From: Rhizobium alarense
GTDB taxonomy: Bacteria > Pseudomonadota > Alphaproteobacteria > Rhizobiales > Rhizobiaceae
Assembly (NCBI RefSeq): GCF_021555155.1
Contig: NZ_JAKGBU010000017.1
Location: 1 to 64,000, forward strand
DNA length: 64,000 nucleotides
Direction: 5' to 3'
Of this stretch, positions 52,502 through 61,591 are shown piece by piece (positions within the stretch are counted from its first letter, which is position 1; every line of letters begins with the position of its first letter). A program made the position numbers and the translations under genes. Under the pieces are notes generated by a model, which had not been told where the DNA came from, did no database searches, and saw only the letters and a list, made by a program, of their open reading frames with translations.

Positions 52502-54935
52502 GGGCGATTCCCCTTTGCTGAAGCCAGTGGAGGGGCCATGCGGCCCCATGTTCGGAGTGGAGGGCGCGAATACGCTTCAAGTCTTCCTTGCCGGACGCGC
52601 CCACGAAGGAGAGCGCGACGGGACCGAGCGCCATGTCGAACAACCGGCGGCCCTCCGGTGAAACGACGTAGTATTCGCGCTTCGGAAGCGCCGTCGCGAC
52701 GATCTCGATCTGCCGCTCGTTGAAGCCGATGCGCTCATAGAACTCGCGCGTGCCCGGCTCCCGCGCGGCCCCGTTGGGCAGGCAGATTTTTGTCGGGCAG
52801 GATTCCTTGAGCACGTCGATGATGCCGGAGCGCTCCGCATCCGAGATCGACTGGGTGGCGAGCACGACGGCGCAATTGGCCTTGCGCAACACCTTCAGCC
52901 ACTCGCGGATCTTGTCGAGAAACACCGGGTGGCCGAGCATCAGCCAGGCCTCGTCGAGAATGATGAGGCTCGGTGCCCCGGTCAGCCGTCTTTCGATGCG
53001 GCGGAAGAGATAGGTGAGCACGGGCACAAGATTGCGCTCGCCCATGTTCATTAGTTCCTCGATCTCGAAGCACTGGAACGCGCCGAGCGCCAGACCATCT
53101 TCCTCGGCGTCGAGAAGCTGACCCATGGGGCCGTCGACCGTATAGTGATGCAGCGCATCCTTTATCTCGCGCATCTGCACGCCGGATACGAAGTCCGAGA
53201 GCGAGCGGCCGCGCGATTCCGCCATCAGCCCGATCTGCCGGGAGATGGCGTTGCGATAGTCGGGCGTGATGGTCACACCTTGCAGCGCCACGAGTGTCTC
53301 GATCCACTCGGTTGCCCAGGCGCGATCACCATCGGTCGAAAGTTCCGCCAGTGGGCAGAAGGCCAGCGCCCTCCCCTCCCCTGCTGGACCGATATCGCCG
53401 CTGATCGGGTAGTGATCGCCATTGAGTCCGAGCGTCAGCGGCAGCATCGAGCCACCCTTGTCGAAGGCGAAGACCTGGGCTTGGCTGTAGCGCCGGAACT
53501 GCGCGGCGATCAGCGCCAGCAGGGTCGACTTACCCGAACCGGTCGGCCCGAAGATCAGCGTGTGCCCGACATCGTCGACATGCAGATTCAGCCGGAACGG
53601 CGTCGAGCCGCTGGCAACCTGCATCAGCGGCGGTGAGCCAGGCGGATAGAACGGGCAAGGCGCCGTCGGGCTTCCCGACCAGACGCTATTGAGCGGGATA
53701 AGATCGGCGAGATTGCGCGTATTGATCAGCGGTTCGCGAATATTGGCATAGGAAACGCCCGGCAGGCTGCCGAGAAAGCCATCGGTCGCATTCAGCGTCT
53801 CGATCCGTGCACCGAAACCTTCCGCCTGGATCAGCCGGCGGACCGCCTCGCACTTTTCCTGAAGGCGGCTCCGCTGCTCGTCGAAAATCACGATGACAGG
53901 CGTGTAGTAGCCATAGGCGACGAGTTGCGATGCCGCTTCGGCGATCGCGTCCTCGGTCTCGGCAACCATCATCATGGCGTCCTGATCGACTGAGCGGCTT
54001 TGCGTCTGGAAGAGCTGATCGAAGAAGGGCCTGACCTTCTGCTGCCATTTCTTGCGGGTGCGTTCCAGCTTTGCCCTCGCCTCCTCGGCATCGAGGAAGA
54101 CGAAACGCGATGACCAGCGATAGGTGAGCGGCATCAGGTCGAGGCTGTTCAGGATCCCCGGCCAGCTTTCCGCTGGCAGGCCGTCGATCGCCACCACGCC
54201 GAGGAATCGGTTCTCGACCAGCGGCGTCAAACCATGCTGCAGCTCGGCCGTCACCAGCCAGTCGAGATACATCGGGATCTCGGGCAAGCGCACCGGATGG
54301 TTCTCGCCGGTGATGCAGAAGCGGATAAACTGGAAGAGTTCGTCATAGCGGGCGACCCGGAATCCGCTGCGCTCTTTAGTCTCCCGTGTCATCATCCGGC
54401 GGATCGACACAACGTTCGCGAGATATTGCTCGACCTCGCGGATCGAGGTCAGGAAGCTTTCGAGCGCCTTGTCGGCATAAGTGGCGGAACGACTGGCCGC
54501 ATCCGAATAGACATAGCGGGTCAGCCCCGAGCGCCGCGGCTCCGGCGGCCGCCATGTCAGGATCAGTGCGTGCCGGCTCTCGAAATGGCCCCTCTCCTTC
54601 TGGAAATGCGCTCGCCGTTCGGCGTCGATCGCCCGCGTGACCGGATCGGGAAAATGGCAATCATCCTCGGCCGGATAATCGCCGGTCGGAACTCGGACGG
54701 CCTCGACCTGGATCATCCATCCGGAGCCGAGCCGGGACAGGATCGCGTTGATCTGCCGCGACACCTCGTTGCGCTCGGCGTCGGTCGAGCTCTCGCTGTC
54801 CGGCCCGGCGAAATACCAGCCGGCCATCAGAGAGCCGTCCTTGAGCAGGATCACGCCGTTGTCGACCAGGCCGGCATAGGGCACCAGATCGGCAAACGAC
54901 GGTCCCGAATGGCGGAAGGATTTGAGGGCGACCAT
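52473..54935 (-). CDS. trbE: Conjugal transfer ATPase TrbE (VirB4 homolog)
   Basis: An 820-residue cytoplasmic ATPase, full family length. It begins LKSFRHSGPSFADLVPYAG, the CagE/TrbE/VirB4 N-terminal domain; Walker A GPTGSGKSTLLALIA lies near residue 465, and Walker B SLIILDEAWLML followed by VVLATQSISDAERSG near 650-700. It energises pilus assembly and substrate transfer. It starts 10 bases after trbD. Confidence 0.95.
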   Translation of the reverse strand: MVALKSFRHSGPSFADLVPYAGLVDNGVILLKDGSLMAGWYFAGPDSESSTDAERNEVSRQINAILSRLGSGWMIQVEAVRVPTGDYPAEDDCHFPDPVTRAIDAERRAHFQKERGHFESRHALILTWRPPEPRRSGLTRYVYSDAASRSATYADKALESFLTSIREVEQYLANVVSIRRMMTRETKERSGFRVARYDELFQFIRFCITGENHPVRLPEIPMYLDWLVTAELQHGLTPLVENRFLGVVAIDGLPAESWPGILNSLDLMPLTYRWSSRFVFLDAEEARAKLERTRKKWQQKVRPFFDQLFQTQSRSVDQDAMMMVAETEDAIAEAASQLVAYGYYTPVIVIFDEQRSRLQEKCEAVRRLIQAEGFGARIETLNATDGFLGSLPGVSYANIREPLINTRNLADLIPLNSVWSGSPTAPCPFYPPGSPPLMQVASGSTPFRLNLHVDDVGHTLIFGPTGSGKSTLLALIAAQFRRYSQAQVFAFDKGGSMLPLTLGLNGDHYPISGDIGPAGEGRALAFCPLAELSTDGDRAWATEWIETLVALQGVTITPDYRNAISRQIGLMAESRGRSLSDFVSGVQMREIKDALHHYTVDGPMGQLLDAEEDGLALGAFQCFEIEELMNMGERNLVPVLTYLFRRIERRLTGAPSLIILDEAWLMLGHPVFLDKIREWLKVLRKANCAVVLATQSISDAERSGIIDVLKESCPTKICLPNGAAREPGTREFYERIGFNERQIEIVATALPKREYYVVSPEGRRLFDMALGPVALSFVGASGKEDLKRIRALHSEHGAAWPLHWLQQRGIAHAETLFPVE

Positions 54936-54945
54936 CTCAAGACCC

Positions 54946-55245
54946 TCAGAACCTGCGCCACGGTGAGGACGTGGTGCGGTAGAATGTCTTGTAGGAGATG
55001 TGGCGGATATAGACCCGGCGCATCAGGGGATCGGCTTTCGCCATCATGCGCAGCGCCGCGACCGCGATCAGCCAGATCGCGATACCGAAGAGCGCCGCGT
55101 ACCAGGTCAGTACGACGAAGATCAGGATAACGGCGGCAAGGGCCGTGAGCAGCACGAGCTCGCGGTCGGCGCCCATCAGCAGGTTCGGACGCGACAGCGC
55201 CCTGTGCACGCGCGAACGGGAAAGCCTGGAGCCGGCCTCAGCCAT
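54946..55245 (-). CDS. trbD: Conjugal transfer protein TrbD (VirB3 homolog)
   Basis: A 99-residue membrane protein with the VirB3 pattern: a basic N-terminus ([18 protein letters not shown]), two closely spaced hydrophobic helices and the [12 protein letters not shown] tail. The ATG at 55245 overlaps the trbC stop by 8 bases; the open frame to 55341 belongs to the trbC shadow. Its size is exactly that of agrobacterial TrbD. Confidence 0.93.
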   Translation of the reverse strand: MAEAGSRLSRSRVHRALSRPNLLMGADRELVLLTALAAVILIFVVLTWYAALFGIAIWLIAVAALRMMAKADPLMRRVYIRHISYKTFYRTTSSPWRRF

Positions 55246-55642
55246 GAGCCCCCTCCCCTTCCATGTGAAGCGTTGCCGACGGCTCGGTGATGTCAGGCGC
55301 CGATTGCGCTTCGGCCTCGCCGATGCTGGCGCCGGTCGCACCGAAGAGGGCGACGATCTGCGTAGCGCCGAGCAGAACCCCGCCGACGAGGGCCACGTAG
55401 CAAAGCCTTCTCGCGAAATCGTTCAGTTCACCGCCGAAGATCAGCATGGCGCCGGCGATCGCGACGGCCGCCAGAGCGATGAAGCCGGCAACAGGCCCGG
55501 TGATGGACTGCTGGATCTGCTGCAGCGGCGACTCCCATGGAAGGCCGCCGCCACCCGAGGAAGCCAATGCCGGCTCTGCCAGGCCGAGAGAGATGGCGGC
55601 GAGTGCCGCGCAGGCGAGCGTGATCTTTGTCTTATGCGACAT
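55238..55642 (-). CDS. trbC: Conjugal transfer pilin TrbC (VirB2 homolog)
   Basis: A 134-residue pre-pilin. A signal peptide ends near ALAS (residue 28); [28 protein letters not shown] and two hydrophobic segments make the mature pilin, with a polar C-terminal extension ([13 protein letters not shown]) that is expected to be removed on maturation. The ATG at 55642 overlaps the trbB end by 11 bases. It forms the pilus subunit. Confidence 0.93.
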   Translation of the reverse strand: MSHKTKITLACAALAAISLGLAEPALASSGGGGLPWESPLQQIQQSITGPVAGFIALAAVAIAGAMLIFGGELNDFARRLCYVALVGGVLLGATQIVALFGATGASIGEAEAQSAPDITEPSATLHMEGEGAHG

Positions 55643-56603
55643 GGCTGTCCTCATCGATCTGTGCGTAATGTTCGGTCCGGTAGCGGGCGTTATTGAACCC
55701 CTCGACATGGATCACCTCGCGGACCCGCCTGCCCTTGCTCGTGCGTTCGATGGAAACGACGAGATCGACCGCCTCGCCGATCACTTCCTGCATCGGCTGC
55801 TGGCTCGCTTCCGCGGTCAGCTGCTCCAGCCGGCGCAAGGCCGACATCGCCGTGTTGGAGTGGATGGTGGTGACGCCGCCCGGATGGCCGGTGTTCCATG
55901 CCTTGAGCAGTGTCAGTGCGGCGCCGTCGCGGACCTCCCCGACGATGATGCGGTCGGGTCTGAGACGCATCGTGCTCTTCAGGAGCCGGGCCATATCGAC
56001 CGTGTCGGTCGTGTGCAGGCACACAGCGTTTTCCGCCGCGCACTGAATCTCGGCTGTGTCTTCCAGAATGACCATACGATCCTCCGGCGCCGTCGCGACG
56101 ATCTCGGCGATGGCGGCATTTGCAAGCGTCGTCTTTCCGGATCCGGTTCCGCCGGAAATGACGATGTTCATGCGGGAGGCGATCGCGCTGCGCAGAACTG
56201 AGGCCTGTGCTTCGGTCATCACCTTCGATTTTACATACTCGTCGAGTGGGATAAGCCGCGACGCCCGTCTCCGGATCGTGAACGCCGGCGCCGATACCAC
56301 CGGCGGCAGCAAGCCCTCGAACCGATGCCCGCCGATCGGCAGTTCGCCGGAAATGATCGGTTGCTCATCGTCGGCTTCCGACTGCAGCGCATGGGCGACG
56401 CTGCCGATGACGACTTCGGCAGTGGCGGCACTCATCGCGCCGGCTGGGGCAACGCCGTGCCCCAGCCGTTCGATGAACAGCCTTCCATCGGGATTGAGCA
56501 TGATCTCGACCACAGTTGCATCGTCGAGTGCGACGCAAAGCTGGTCGCCGAAGGCGTCCTGGAGTTTGCGGACGAGGCGGGGGTGGGAACGGAGCTGGGT
56601 CAC
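55632..56603 (-). CDS. trbB: Conjugal transfer ATPase TrbB (VirB11 homolog)
   Basis: A 323-residue hexameric secretion ATPase. An N-terminal domain ([25 protein letters not shown]) precedes Walker [14 protein letters not shown] near residue 155, the Asp box [11 protein letters not shown], Walker [18 protein letters not shown] and the His box [13 protein letters not shown]. The GTG at 56603 overlaps the traI stop, so traI and trbB are translationally coupled. Confidence 0.95.
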   Translation of the reverse strand: MTQLRSHPRLVRKLQDAFGDQLCVALDDATVVEIMLNPDGRLFIERLGHGVAPAGAMSAATAEVVIGSVAHALQSEADDEQPIISGELPIGGHRFEGLLPPVVSAPAFTIRRRASRLIPLDEYVKSKVMTEAQASVLRSAIASRMNIVISGGTGSGKTTLANAAIAEIVATAPEDRMVILEDTAEIQCAAENAVCLHTTDTVDMARLLKSTMRLRPDRIIVGEVRDGAALTLLKAWNTGHPGGVTTIHSNTAMSALRRLEQLTAEASQQPMQEVIGEAVDLVVSIERTSKGRRVREVIHVEGFNNARYRTEHYAQIDEDSHVA

Positions 56604-57235
56604 GCAGCGCTCCTGAAGAGACCAGCGTCATTATGCTTAATGGTCGAGCGGTAACCTGGCGGGCAGACCGTGTCGAAGCTGGCGCGATCGGCCGATAAGC
56701 TGCCCGCGACGGCGATGGTGTTACCGATCGCGACCGGGTCGCCGAGACGATTCATCGGCCATCCCGCACGCTTCAGGATGCGTTCGAAGCGGAGATCGGT
56801 TGCTGTGACGATCTCCGTGTATCCGTTCGCCATCGACCATTCGATGATGCCGGCGAACATGGTGAGCGTCACCTGATGGAGGCTCCCTCCCCTCCCCGCT
56901 GCCAGGGACGTGTCCACGCAGAAGCGTGAGCTCTCGACCATCGCTGCACTGGCATCGAGCGACCCGCGCTCCAGCAGTTGCGGGAATGTCTGCTCCAGCA
57001 TCGTCGGGCCGAATGCGGGCAGCAGGCGTGCGCAGCCGACGACGTTCTGGTCGGCCGAGATCGCCAGGATGTAGGTCGGGCGGAGATCATCGTACTGATC
57101 CCGCTCTCCCTGTTCGGTGATGGTGACATCCCATTCCAGGCGGCCGCTAAACACCGCGGCCCGTAACTGGTACATCTGAGTCAGATAATTGTGGTTGCTC
57201 GCGTAGCGGTCGGCCGAGACGCTCAGAATCTGCAT
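56600..57235 (-). CDS. traI: Acyl-homoserine-lactone synthase TraI (LuxI family)
   Basis: A 211-residue LuxI-family synthase. The conserved residues are all present: Arg, Phe and Trp in LRAAVFSGRLEW near 25-36, Asp in DQYDDLRP near 45, Arg in GCARLLP, and Glu/Arg in MVESSRFCVD. It makes an acyl-homoserine lactone (3-oxo-octanoyl in Ti plasmids; chain length here unknown) that, with TraR, activates conjugation. GGAGATCACA precedes the ATG, and a tra-box-like palindrome is centred 67 bases upstream. It is first in the trb operon. Confidence 0.94.
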   Translation of the reverse strand: MQILSVSADRYASNHNYLTQMYQLRAAVFSGRLEWDVTITEQGERDQYDDLRPTYILAISADQNVVGCARLLPAFGPTMLEQTFPQLLERGSLDASAAMVESSRFCVDTSLAAGRGGSLHQVTLTMFAGIIEWSMANGYTEIVTATDLRFERILKRAGWPMNRLGDPVAIGNTIAVAGSLSADRASFDTVCPPGYRSTIKHNDAGLFRSAA

Positions 57236-57293
57236 TGTGATCTCCGCATGAACTGGTCAGGCGGAGGGAAATCATCTCGTGATGCGTGTGGCT

Positions 57294-57311
57294 ATGTGCA
57301 GATTTGCATCC
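57294..57311. promoter_or_regulatory. tra box-like site upstream of traI
   Basis: ATGTGCAGATTTGCATCC matches the agrobacterial TraR-binding dyad (ATGTGCAGATCTGCACAT) at 14 of 18 positions, by my recollection of the consensus. It lies in the 342-base region between divergent traI and repA, about 60 bases before the traI start, the expected place for quorum-dependent activation of traI-trb. Confidence 0.65.
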
Positions 57312-57382
57312 GGTGATTCTACCGAATCGGCGGTATAGCTCTCGAAAATCGGGCGGAAGCCGGAGTCTAAAATGTTGATAAG

Positions 57383-57400
57383 AGGTGCAAATCTGCATTT
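57383..57400. promoter_or_regulatory. Second tra box-like site between traI and repA
   Basis: AGGTGCAAATCTGCATTT matches the same dyad at 14 of 18 positions and is nearly the reverse complement of the first site. The centres are 89 bases apart. In Ti plasmids a pair of sites in this region lets TraR raise repABC transcription and copy number as well as transfer. Confidence 0.6.
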
Positions 57401-57577
57401 CCTCCGACCCGCCGCGAACTACGGGAGTCAGGCTAACTACAAGATAATGATTGATGAATCCGTTTTCGGAATGAATTCGGCAAAAGCGCGTTAACCTTTC
57501 GTTAACCAAAAACGCCTTGCAACCAAACGTGCATTCAGTAATCGTCACGGAAAAATGGCATTACGTGCAGATTAACC

Positions 57578-58813
57578 GTGACAAGAGATTCCACCGTGAG
57601 CAAAGCTGTTGCCATATCCCGAAATGATCGTCCCTCGGTAGATGTCACCATAGGTGAGCACGCTGAACAGCTGAGCTCTCAGCTTCAGGCTATGAGCGAA
57701 GCCCTGTTTCCTCCGACCTCGCACAAGAGCTTGCGCAAATTCACGTCGGGTGAAGCGGCGCGCCTAATGAAAATATCTGATTCCACCCTTCGAAAGATGA
57801 CTCTGGCGGGTGAAGGCCCTCAACCCGAACTCGCCAGCAACGGAAGGCGCTTCTACACACTCGGTCAGATCAATGAAATCCGGCATATGCTGGCAGGCTC
57901 TGCCCGTGGACGCGAGAGTATCGAGTTTGTGCCTCATCGGCGCGGCTCAGAGCACTTGCAGGTCATCGCGGTGACCAATTTCAAAGGCGGCTCCGGCAAG
58001 ACAACAACGTCGGCCCATCTTGCTCAGTATCTTGCGTTGCAGGGCTACAGGGTACTTGCCGTCGACCTCGATCCGCAGGCCAGCCTATCGGCACTCCTCG
58101 GCGTTCTCCCGGAGACGGATGTGGGTTCGAACGAGACATTGTACGCGGCAATCCGGTACGACGACTCTAGGCGTTCGCTCAAAGAGGTGATCCGCTCGAC
58201 GTACTTCGATGGTCTGCATCTGGTCCCTGGAAACCTCGAGCTTATGGAGTTTGAGCACACAACCCCAAAGGCTTTGACCGATCGTGGTTCGCGGGATGGG
58301 CTTTTCTTCACGCGTGTCGCCCAAGCATTTGACGAAGTCGCTGACGACTATGACGTCGTTGTCATCGACTGCCCTCCCCAGCTTGGGTTCCTGACACTCA
58401 GTGGTTTGTGCGCCGCCACATCAATGGTCATTACGGTGCATCCGCAGATGCTCGATATCGCGTCCATGAGTCAGTTTCTGCTTATGACTCGTGATCTTCT
58501 CGGTGTCGTGAAGGAGGCCGGAGGGAATCTCCAGTATGATTTCATCCGCTATTTGCTGACCCGGTTCGAACCTCAGGATGCCCCGCAGACGAAGGTCGCG
58601 GCGCTGCTGAGGAACATGTTCGATGATCACGTCCTGACTAATCCGATGGTGAAGTCTGCGGCGGTTTCCGACGCCGGCCTTACGAAACAGACGCTTTATG
58701 AAATCGGGCGAGAGAATTTGACTCGTTCGACATACGACCGGGCGATGGAAGCTTTGGACGCGGTGAACGCCGAAATCGAAGGATTGATCAAGGCTGCGTG
58801 GGGACGCTCATGA
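57578..58813 (+). CDS. repA: Plasmid partitioning protein RepA (ParA family)
   Basis: A 411-residue ParA-type ATPase of a repABC operon. A DNA-binding helix-turn-helix region (GEAARLMKISDSTLRKM, residues 59-75) precedes the ATPase domain with the deviant Walker A FKGGSGKTTT at 135-144, DLDPQASLSALLG near 159-171 and Walker B VVVIDCPPQLGF. The GTG at 57578 is the likely start. RepA segregates plasmid copies with RepB and represses the operon. Confidence 0.95.
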   Translation: MTRDSTVSKAVAISRNDRPSVDVTIGEHAEQLSSQLQAMSEALFPPTSHKSLRKFTSGEAARLMKISDSTLRKMTLAGEGPQPELASNGRRFYTLGQINEIRHMLAGSARGRESIEFVPHRRGSEHLQVIAVTNFKGGSGKTTTSAHLAQYLALQGYRVLAVDLDPQASLSALLGVLPETDVGSNETLYAAIRYDDSRRSLKEVIRSTYFDGLHLVPGNLELMEFEHTTPKALTDRGSRDGLFFTRVAQAFDEVADDYDVVVIDCPPQLGFLTLSGLCAATSMVITVHPQMLDIASMSQFLLMTRDLLGVVKEAGGNLQYDFIRYLLTRFEPQDAPQTKVAALLRNMFDDHVLTNPMVKSAAVSDAGLTKQTLYEIGRENLTRSTYDRAMEALDAVNAEIEGLIKAAWGRS

Positions 58814-59049
58814 TGGGAGTATTGCAGGATCGCCACATGTTGTTGGGAGCTCCCAACAGACTCCCCCAGAACCGATTTCTGTTTTCCTTGCAGGGGTCGT
58901 ATCCAACAATTTTGAATCGAAAGATCGAGGGAAGCCGCCGCCCAAGCTGCCTTACCCGCGGCTTGTTGGGAGCTCCCAACAAGCCGCCTTCCGCCGGATG
59001 GCACGGTGCTTCGAAACTAAATTGCAGAGATCAACGCCATGAGCCGTAA
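58810..59049 (+). CDS. Small ORF between repA and repB, RepD-like
   Basis: An open frame of 79 codons from an ATG at 58810 that overlaps the ends of repA and repB. It contains both parS palindromes in phase, so the peptide carries two copies of LLGAPN (LLGAPNRLPQ and LLGAPNKPPS). A small gene called repD with parS sites inside it has been described in the same place in an octopine Ti plasmid. Whether this one is translated is unknown, and the repeated hexapeptide may be a by-product of the parS sequence. Confidence 0.4.
   Translation: MMGVLQDRHMLLGAPNRLPQNRFLFSLQGSYPTILNRKIEGSRRPSCLTRGLLGAPNKPPSAGWHGASKLNCRDQRHEP
58842..58857. repeat. parS site 1
   Basis: GTTGGGAGCTCCCAAC is a perfect 16-base palindrome fitting the repABC parS form GTTNNNNGCNNNNAAC, in the repA-repB gap where RepB-binding sites are known to lie. 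The next copy starts 123 bases later. Confidence 0.88.
58965..58980. repeat. parS site 2
   Basis: A second GTTGGGAGCTCCCAAC, identical to site 1. Here the symmetry extends three more bases on each side (CTT and AAG), giving a 22-base perfect palindrome. It ends 58 bases before the repB start. RepB bound here should act as centromere and can reduce repBC transcription. Confidence 0.88.
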
Positions 59050-60052
59050 GGACGCAATCGACTCATTGTTCCTCAAGAAGCCGGTTGTGAGTGAAAAGGC
59101 TCCAACGGACAAGTCAGCTGCCCGTGTGCGCACTGGCGCAATCTCCGCTATGGGCTCGTCACTGCAAGAGATGGCGGAGGGAGCGAAAACCGCAGCTCGA
59201 CTTCAGGATCAGTTGGCTTCGGGCGAGGCGGTCGTTTCCTTGGATCCGTCGACTATTGAAGGATCGACGATCGCGGATCGATTGCCGACCGCCGTTGATC
59301 CAAAATTTGATCAGCTCAAGGCAAGCATTGCTGAGAACGGACAGCAAATCCCGATCCTTGTTCGACCTCATCCGGAAAAGACTGGCCGGTATCAAATTGC
59401 ATACGGGCGTCGGCGGCTACGGGCTGCCATAGATCTGGGGCGAGAGGTGTCGGCAATTGTCCGAAGCCTTACAGATCGTGAGCTGGTGGTGGCTCAAGGT
59501 CGAGAGAATCTGGATCGCGCCGACCTTTCGTTCATTGAGAAGGCGCTCTTTGCGCTCCGGCTCGAGGATGCGGGTTTTGATCGCGCAACCATTACTGCTG
59601 CCCTATCGACCGACAAGTCTGACTTAAGCCGCTATATCGCCGTTGCACGGAGCATTCCAGAAAAGCTTGCTATCCAGATCGGCCCGGCCGCGAAAGCGGG
59701 TAGATCGCGCTGGGTAGCGCTCGCTGAAAGTCTCGGGAAGCCAAAGGTCATGGACGCTGTTGAGGCGGTTCTGGGGTCTGAACGGTTCTTGGCCGCGGAT
59801 AGCGACACTCGTTTCGCGCTCATCTTCGATGTTGCATCGAAGAGGCCGGCCAAACCTTCCAGGAAAGTAAAAACCTGGAGCACGCCGAAAGGGAAAAAGG
59901 CGGCGCGTGTCCACCAAGAGACCGGGAAGACAGCTTTGATTTTCGACGAGAAACTGGTGCCATCTTTCGGAGAGTATGTCGCAGACCAGTTGGATCGCTT
60001 GTATGTCCAATTTCTTGAAACGAATGAAGGAGAGAGAGCCGACCGAGAGTGA
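59039..60052 (+). CDS. repB: Plasmid partitioning protein RepB (ParB family)
   Basis: A 337-residue ParB-family centromere-binding protein. The ParB nuclease-fold block runs from DQLKASIAENGQQIPILVRPHPEK through YQIAYGRRRLRAAIDLG, with LVVAQGRENLDRADLSFIEKALFA next, then a helix-turn-helix (FDRATITAALSTDKSDLSRYIAVA). It should bind the two parS palindromes upstream. It begins 225 bases after repA and within the RepD-like frame. Confidence 0.95.
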   Translation: MSRKDAIDSLFLKKPVVSEKAPTDKSAARVRTGAISAMGSSLQEMAEGAKTAARLQDQLASGEAVVSLDPSTIEGSTIADRLPTAVDPKFDQLKASIAENGQQIPILVRPHPEKTGRYQIAYGRRRLRAAIDLGREVSAIVRSLTDRELVVAQGRENLDRADLSFIEKALFALRLEDAGFDRATITAALSTDKSDLSRYIAVARSIPEKLAIQIGPAAKAGRSRWVALAESLGKPKVMDAVEAVLGSERFLAADSDTRFALIFDVASKRPAKPSRKVKTWSTPKGKKAARVHQETGKTALIFDEKLVPSFGEYVADQLDRLYVQFLETNEGERADRE

Positions 60053-60105
60053 GATTTGCATCAATTCCGAGTCCCGCTCGGCAGAGATGAAAAACCACGA
60101 ACCGC

Positions 60106-60159
60106 AAAAGAAAAAGGCCACCGAAACGAATTCCGGAAGCCCTTCTCTGTAGTGTCGCA
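60106..60159 (-). ncRNA. Antisense RNA of the repABC operon (RepE/ctRNA type)
   Basis: A strong minus-strand promoter (60194-60166) points into the repB-repC gap. The predicted RNA of about 50-55 nucleotides ends with a stem made of GGC/GCC and CCGGAA/TTTCGG arms closed by a TTCG tetraloop, followed by TTTTTCTTTT on the minus strand, a rho-independent terminator. Position, size and strand are those of the small counter-transcript that limits repC expression and sets incompatibility in repABC plasmids. Confidence 0.75.
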
Positions 60160-60165
60160 ACTAAG

Positions 60166-60194
60166 AGAATCGCATTTCCGAGAATCACCGTCAA
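60166..60194 (-). promoter_or_regulatory. Promoter of the repABC antisense RNA
   Basis: On the minus strand a -35 TTGACG (60194-60189) and a -10 GATTCT (60171-60166) are separated by exactly 17 bases. Transcription should start near 60159 and run away from repC. Confidence 0.7.
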
Positions 60195-60260
60195 GAGTCT
60201 TCTGAGACTCAGCGCCGTTTCGGCGAGCAGATTTCTTTTGCCTAGCAAAGGTAAAAGGAA

Positions 60261-61580
60261 ATGCAGACGCATATCTCGACGACGCCCTTTGGGCGGCGGC
60301 CGATGACGCTCGGCCATATCGCAAGCCAAATGACGGCAAAGGCAGTCTCACCTGAAGCTGCCGCCCACAAGTGGCAGGTCTTTCAGTATATCCGCGAAGC
60401 GCGGGAACTGATTGGTGCTACGGATCGGTCACTCACGATTCTCAACGCATTGCTGTCGTTTCACCCGGAGACATCCCTGAGCGGCGACGCAGAACTTGTC
60501 GTCTGGCCGTCCAACGAGCAGCTTGCTGCGCGCGCAAATGGCATGCCGCCGACGACCCTCAGACGGCATATCGCGGTGCTCGTGGATTGCGGCCTGATCA
60601 TCCGCCGCGACAGCCCCAATGGCAAACGCTTCGCTCGCAGGGGAAGGGGAGGGGAGATCGAACAGGCCTACGGCTTCGACTTATCACCGATCGTGGCGCG
60701 GGCAGACGAGTTTCGAGACTTGGTTGAGGCGCTGCAGGCTGAGAAAAAGGCGTTTCGCGTTGCGAAGGAGCGTCTCACGTTGCTCCGGCGCGACACCGTC
60801 AAGATGATTGAAACTGGCATTGAGGAGAACGTTCCGGGGAACTGGGGCGGGATCACGCAGACCTACCAGGCGATCATCGCCAGGCTTCCACGTTCGGCCC
60901 CCCGGCAACTTGTGGAGAGCATTGCCCAGGAACTTCACGAACTTTGCACCGATATCCGCGACGTATTGGAATCATTTGCAAAAATACAGATTCCGGACGC
61001 CAATGAGTCCCATTCCGGTAGTCACATACAGAATTCAAAACCAGACTCTAATTTTGAATCTGAATACGGCTTTGGAAAAGAAGATGAAGCGGGCGGCAGC
61101 GTTGCGAAAACCGACAACGTGCGGAGCTTGCCGAAACGGGAGCTACCATTGGGGATCGTGCTGGATGCCTGCCCGGAAATCCGGGAATTGGCACCGGGGA
61201 GGCAAATCCGGCACTGGCGCGACTTGCTGGCGGCGGCGGAGCTCGCCCGGCCGATGCTGGGGATCAGCCCGAGCGCCTGGCGGGAAGCTTGCGAGGTGAT
61301 GGGCGAGCAGCATGCGGGGATCACGCTGGCCGGGATCTACCAGAGGGCCGGCCAGATCAGCAATGCCGGCGGTTACCTGCGCAGCCTGACAGACCGCGCC
61401 AAGGACGGGAAGTTCTCGACCTGGCCGATGGTCATGGCCTTGCTCCGGGCGAAGCTCGACGCGCAGAATTCCGCCGATATCCTAGATGGGGGTCGATCGA
61501 ATGATGCGACCGAAGCCGGAGATCGGCTGCAGGTGTCGGATTCGCTGTTGAAGAGCCTGCAGAGGCCGAAATCGCGATGA
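60261..61580 (+). CDS. repC: Replication initiator RepC
   Basis: A 439-residue repABC initiator. The N-terminal winged-helix part includes VVWPSNEQLAARANGMPPTTLRRHIAVLVDCGLI at about residues 82-115, the C-terminal domain includes LDACPEIRELAPGRQIRHWRDLLAAAELARPMLGISPSAW, typical of RepC. AAAGGAA precedes the ATG. The origin of replication of this class lies inside repC. Expression is limited by the antisense RNA encoded just upstream. Confidence 0.95.
   Translation: MQTHISTTPFGRRPMTLGHIASQMTAKAVSPEAAAHKWQVFQYIREARELIGATDRSLTILNALLSFHPETSLSGDAELVVWPSNEQLAARANGMPPTTLRRHIAVLVDCGLIIRRDSPNGKRFARRGRGGEIEQAYGFDLSPIVARADEFRDLVEALQAEKKAFRVAKERLTLLRRDTVKMIETGIEENVPGNWGGITQTYQAIIARLPRSAPRQLVESIAQELHELCTDIRDVLESFAKIQIPDANESHSGSHIQNSKPDSNFESEYGFGKEDEAGGSVAKTDNVRSLPKRELPLGIVLDACPEIRELAPGRQIRHWRDLLAAAELARPMLGISPSAWREACEVMGEQHAGITLAGIYQRAGQISNAGGYLRSLTDRAKDGKFSTWPMVMALLRAKLDAQNSADILDGGRSNDATEAGDRLQVSDSLLKSLQRPKSR
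60970..61090. other. AT-rich segment within repC, probable oriV region
   Basis: The segment coding the linker between the two RepC domains is clearly richer in A and T than the rest of the gene (for example GAATTCAAAACC and TCTAATTTTGAATCTG). In repABC plasmids the origin has been mapped to an AT-rich region in the middle of repC, so this is the likely melting site. No iterons are seen, as expected for the class. Confidence 0.5.
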
Positions 61581-61591
61581 AGGCCGTGCTG

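Noticed and set aside
57563-57580. Third tra box at the repA start
   Set aside because: Only the left half (ACGTGCAGAT) matches; the right half is unrelated, so it is at most a half site.
58842-58980. Iterons or CRISPR-like repeats
   Set aside because: Only two copies are present and each is a palindrome of the repABC parS form; there is no array.
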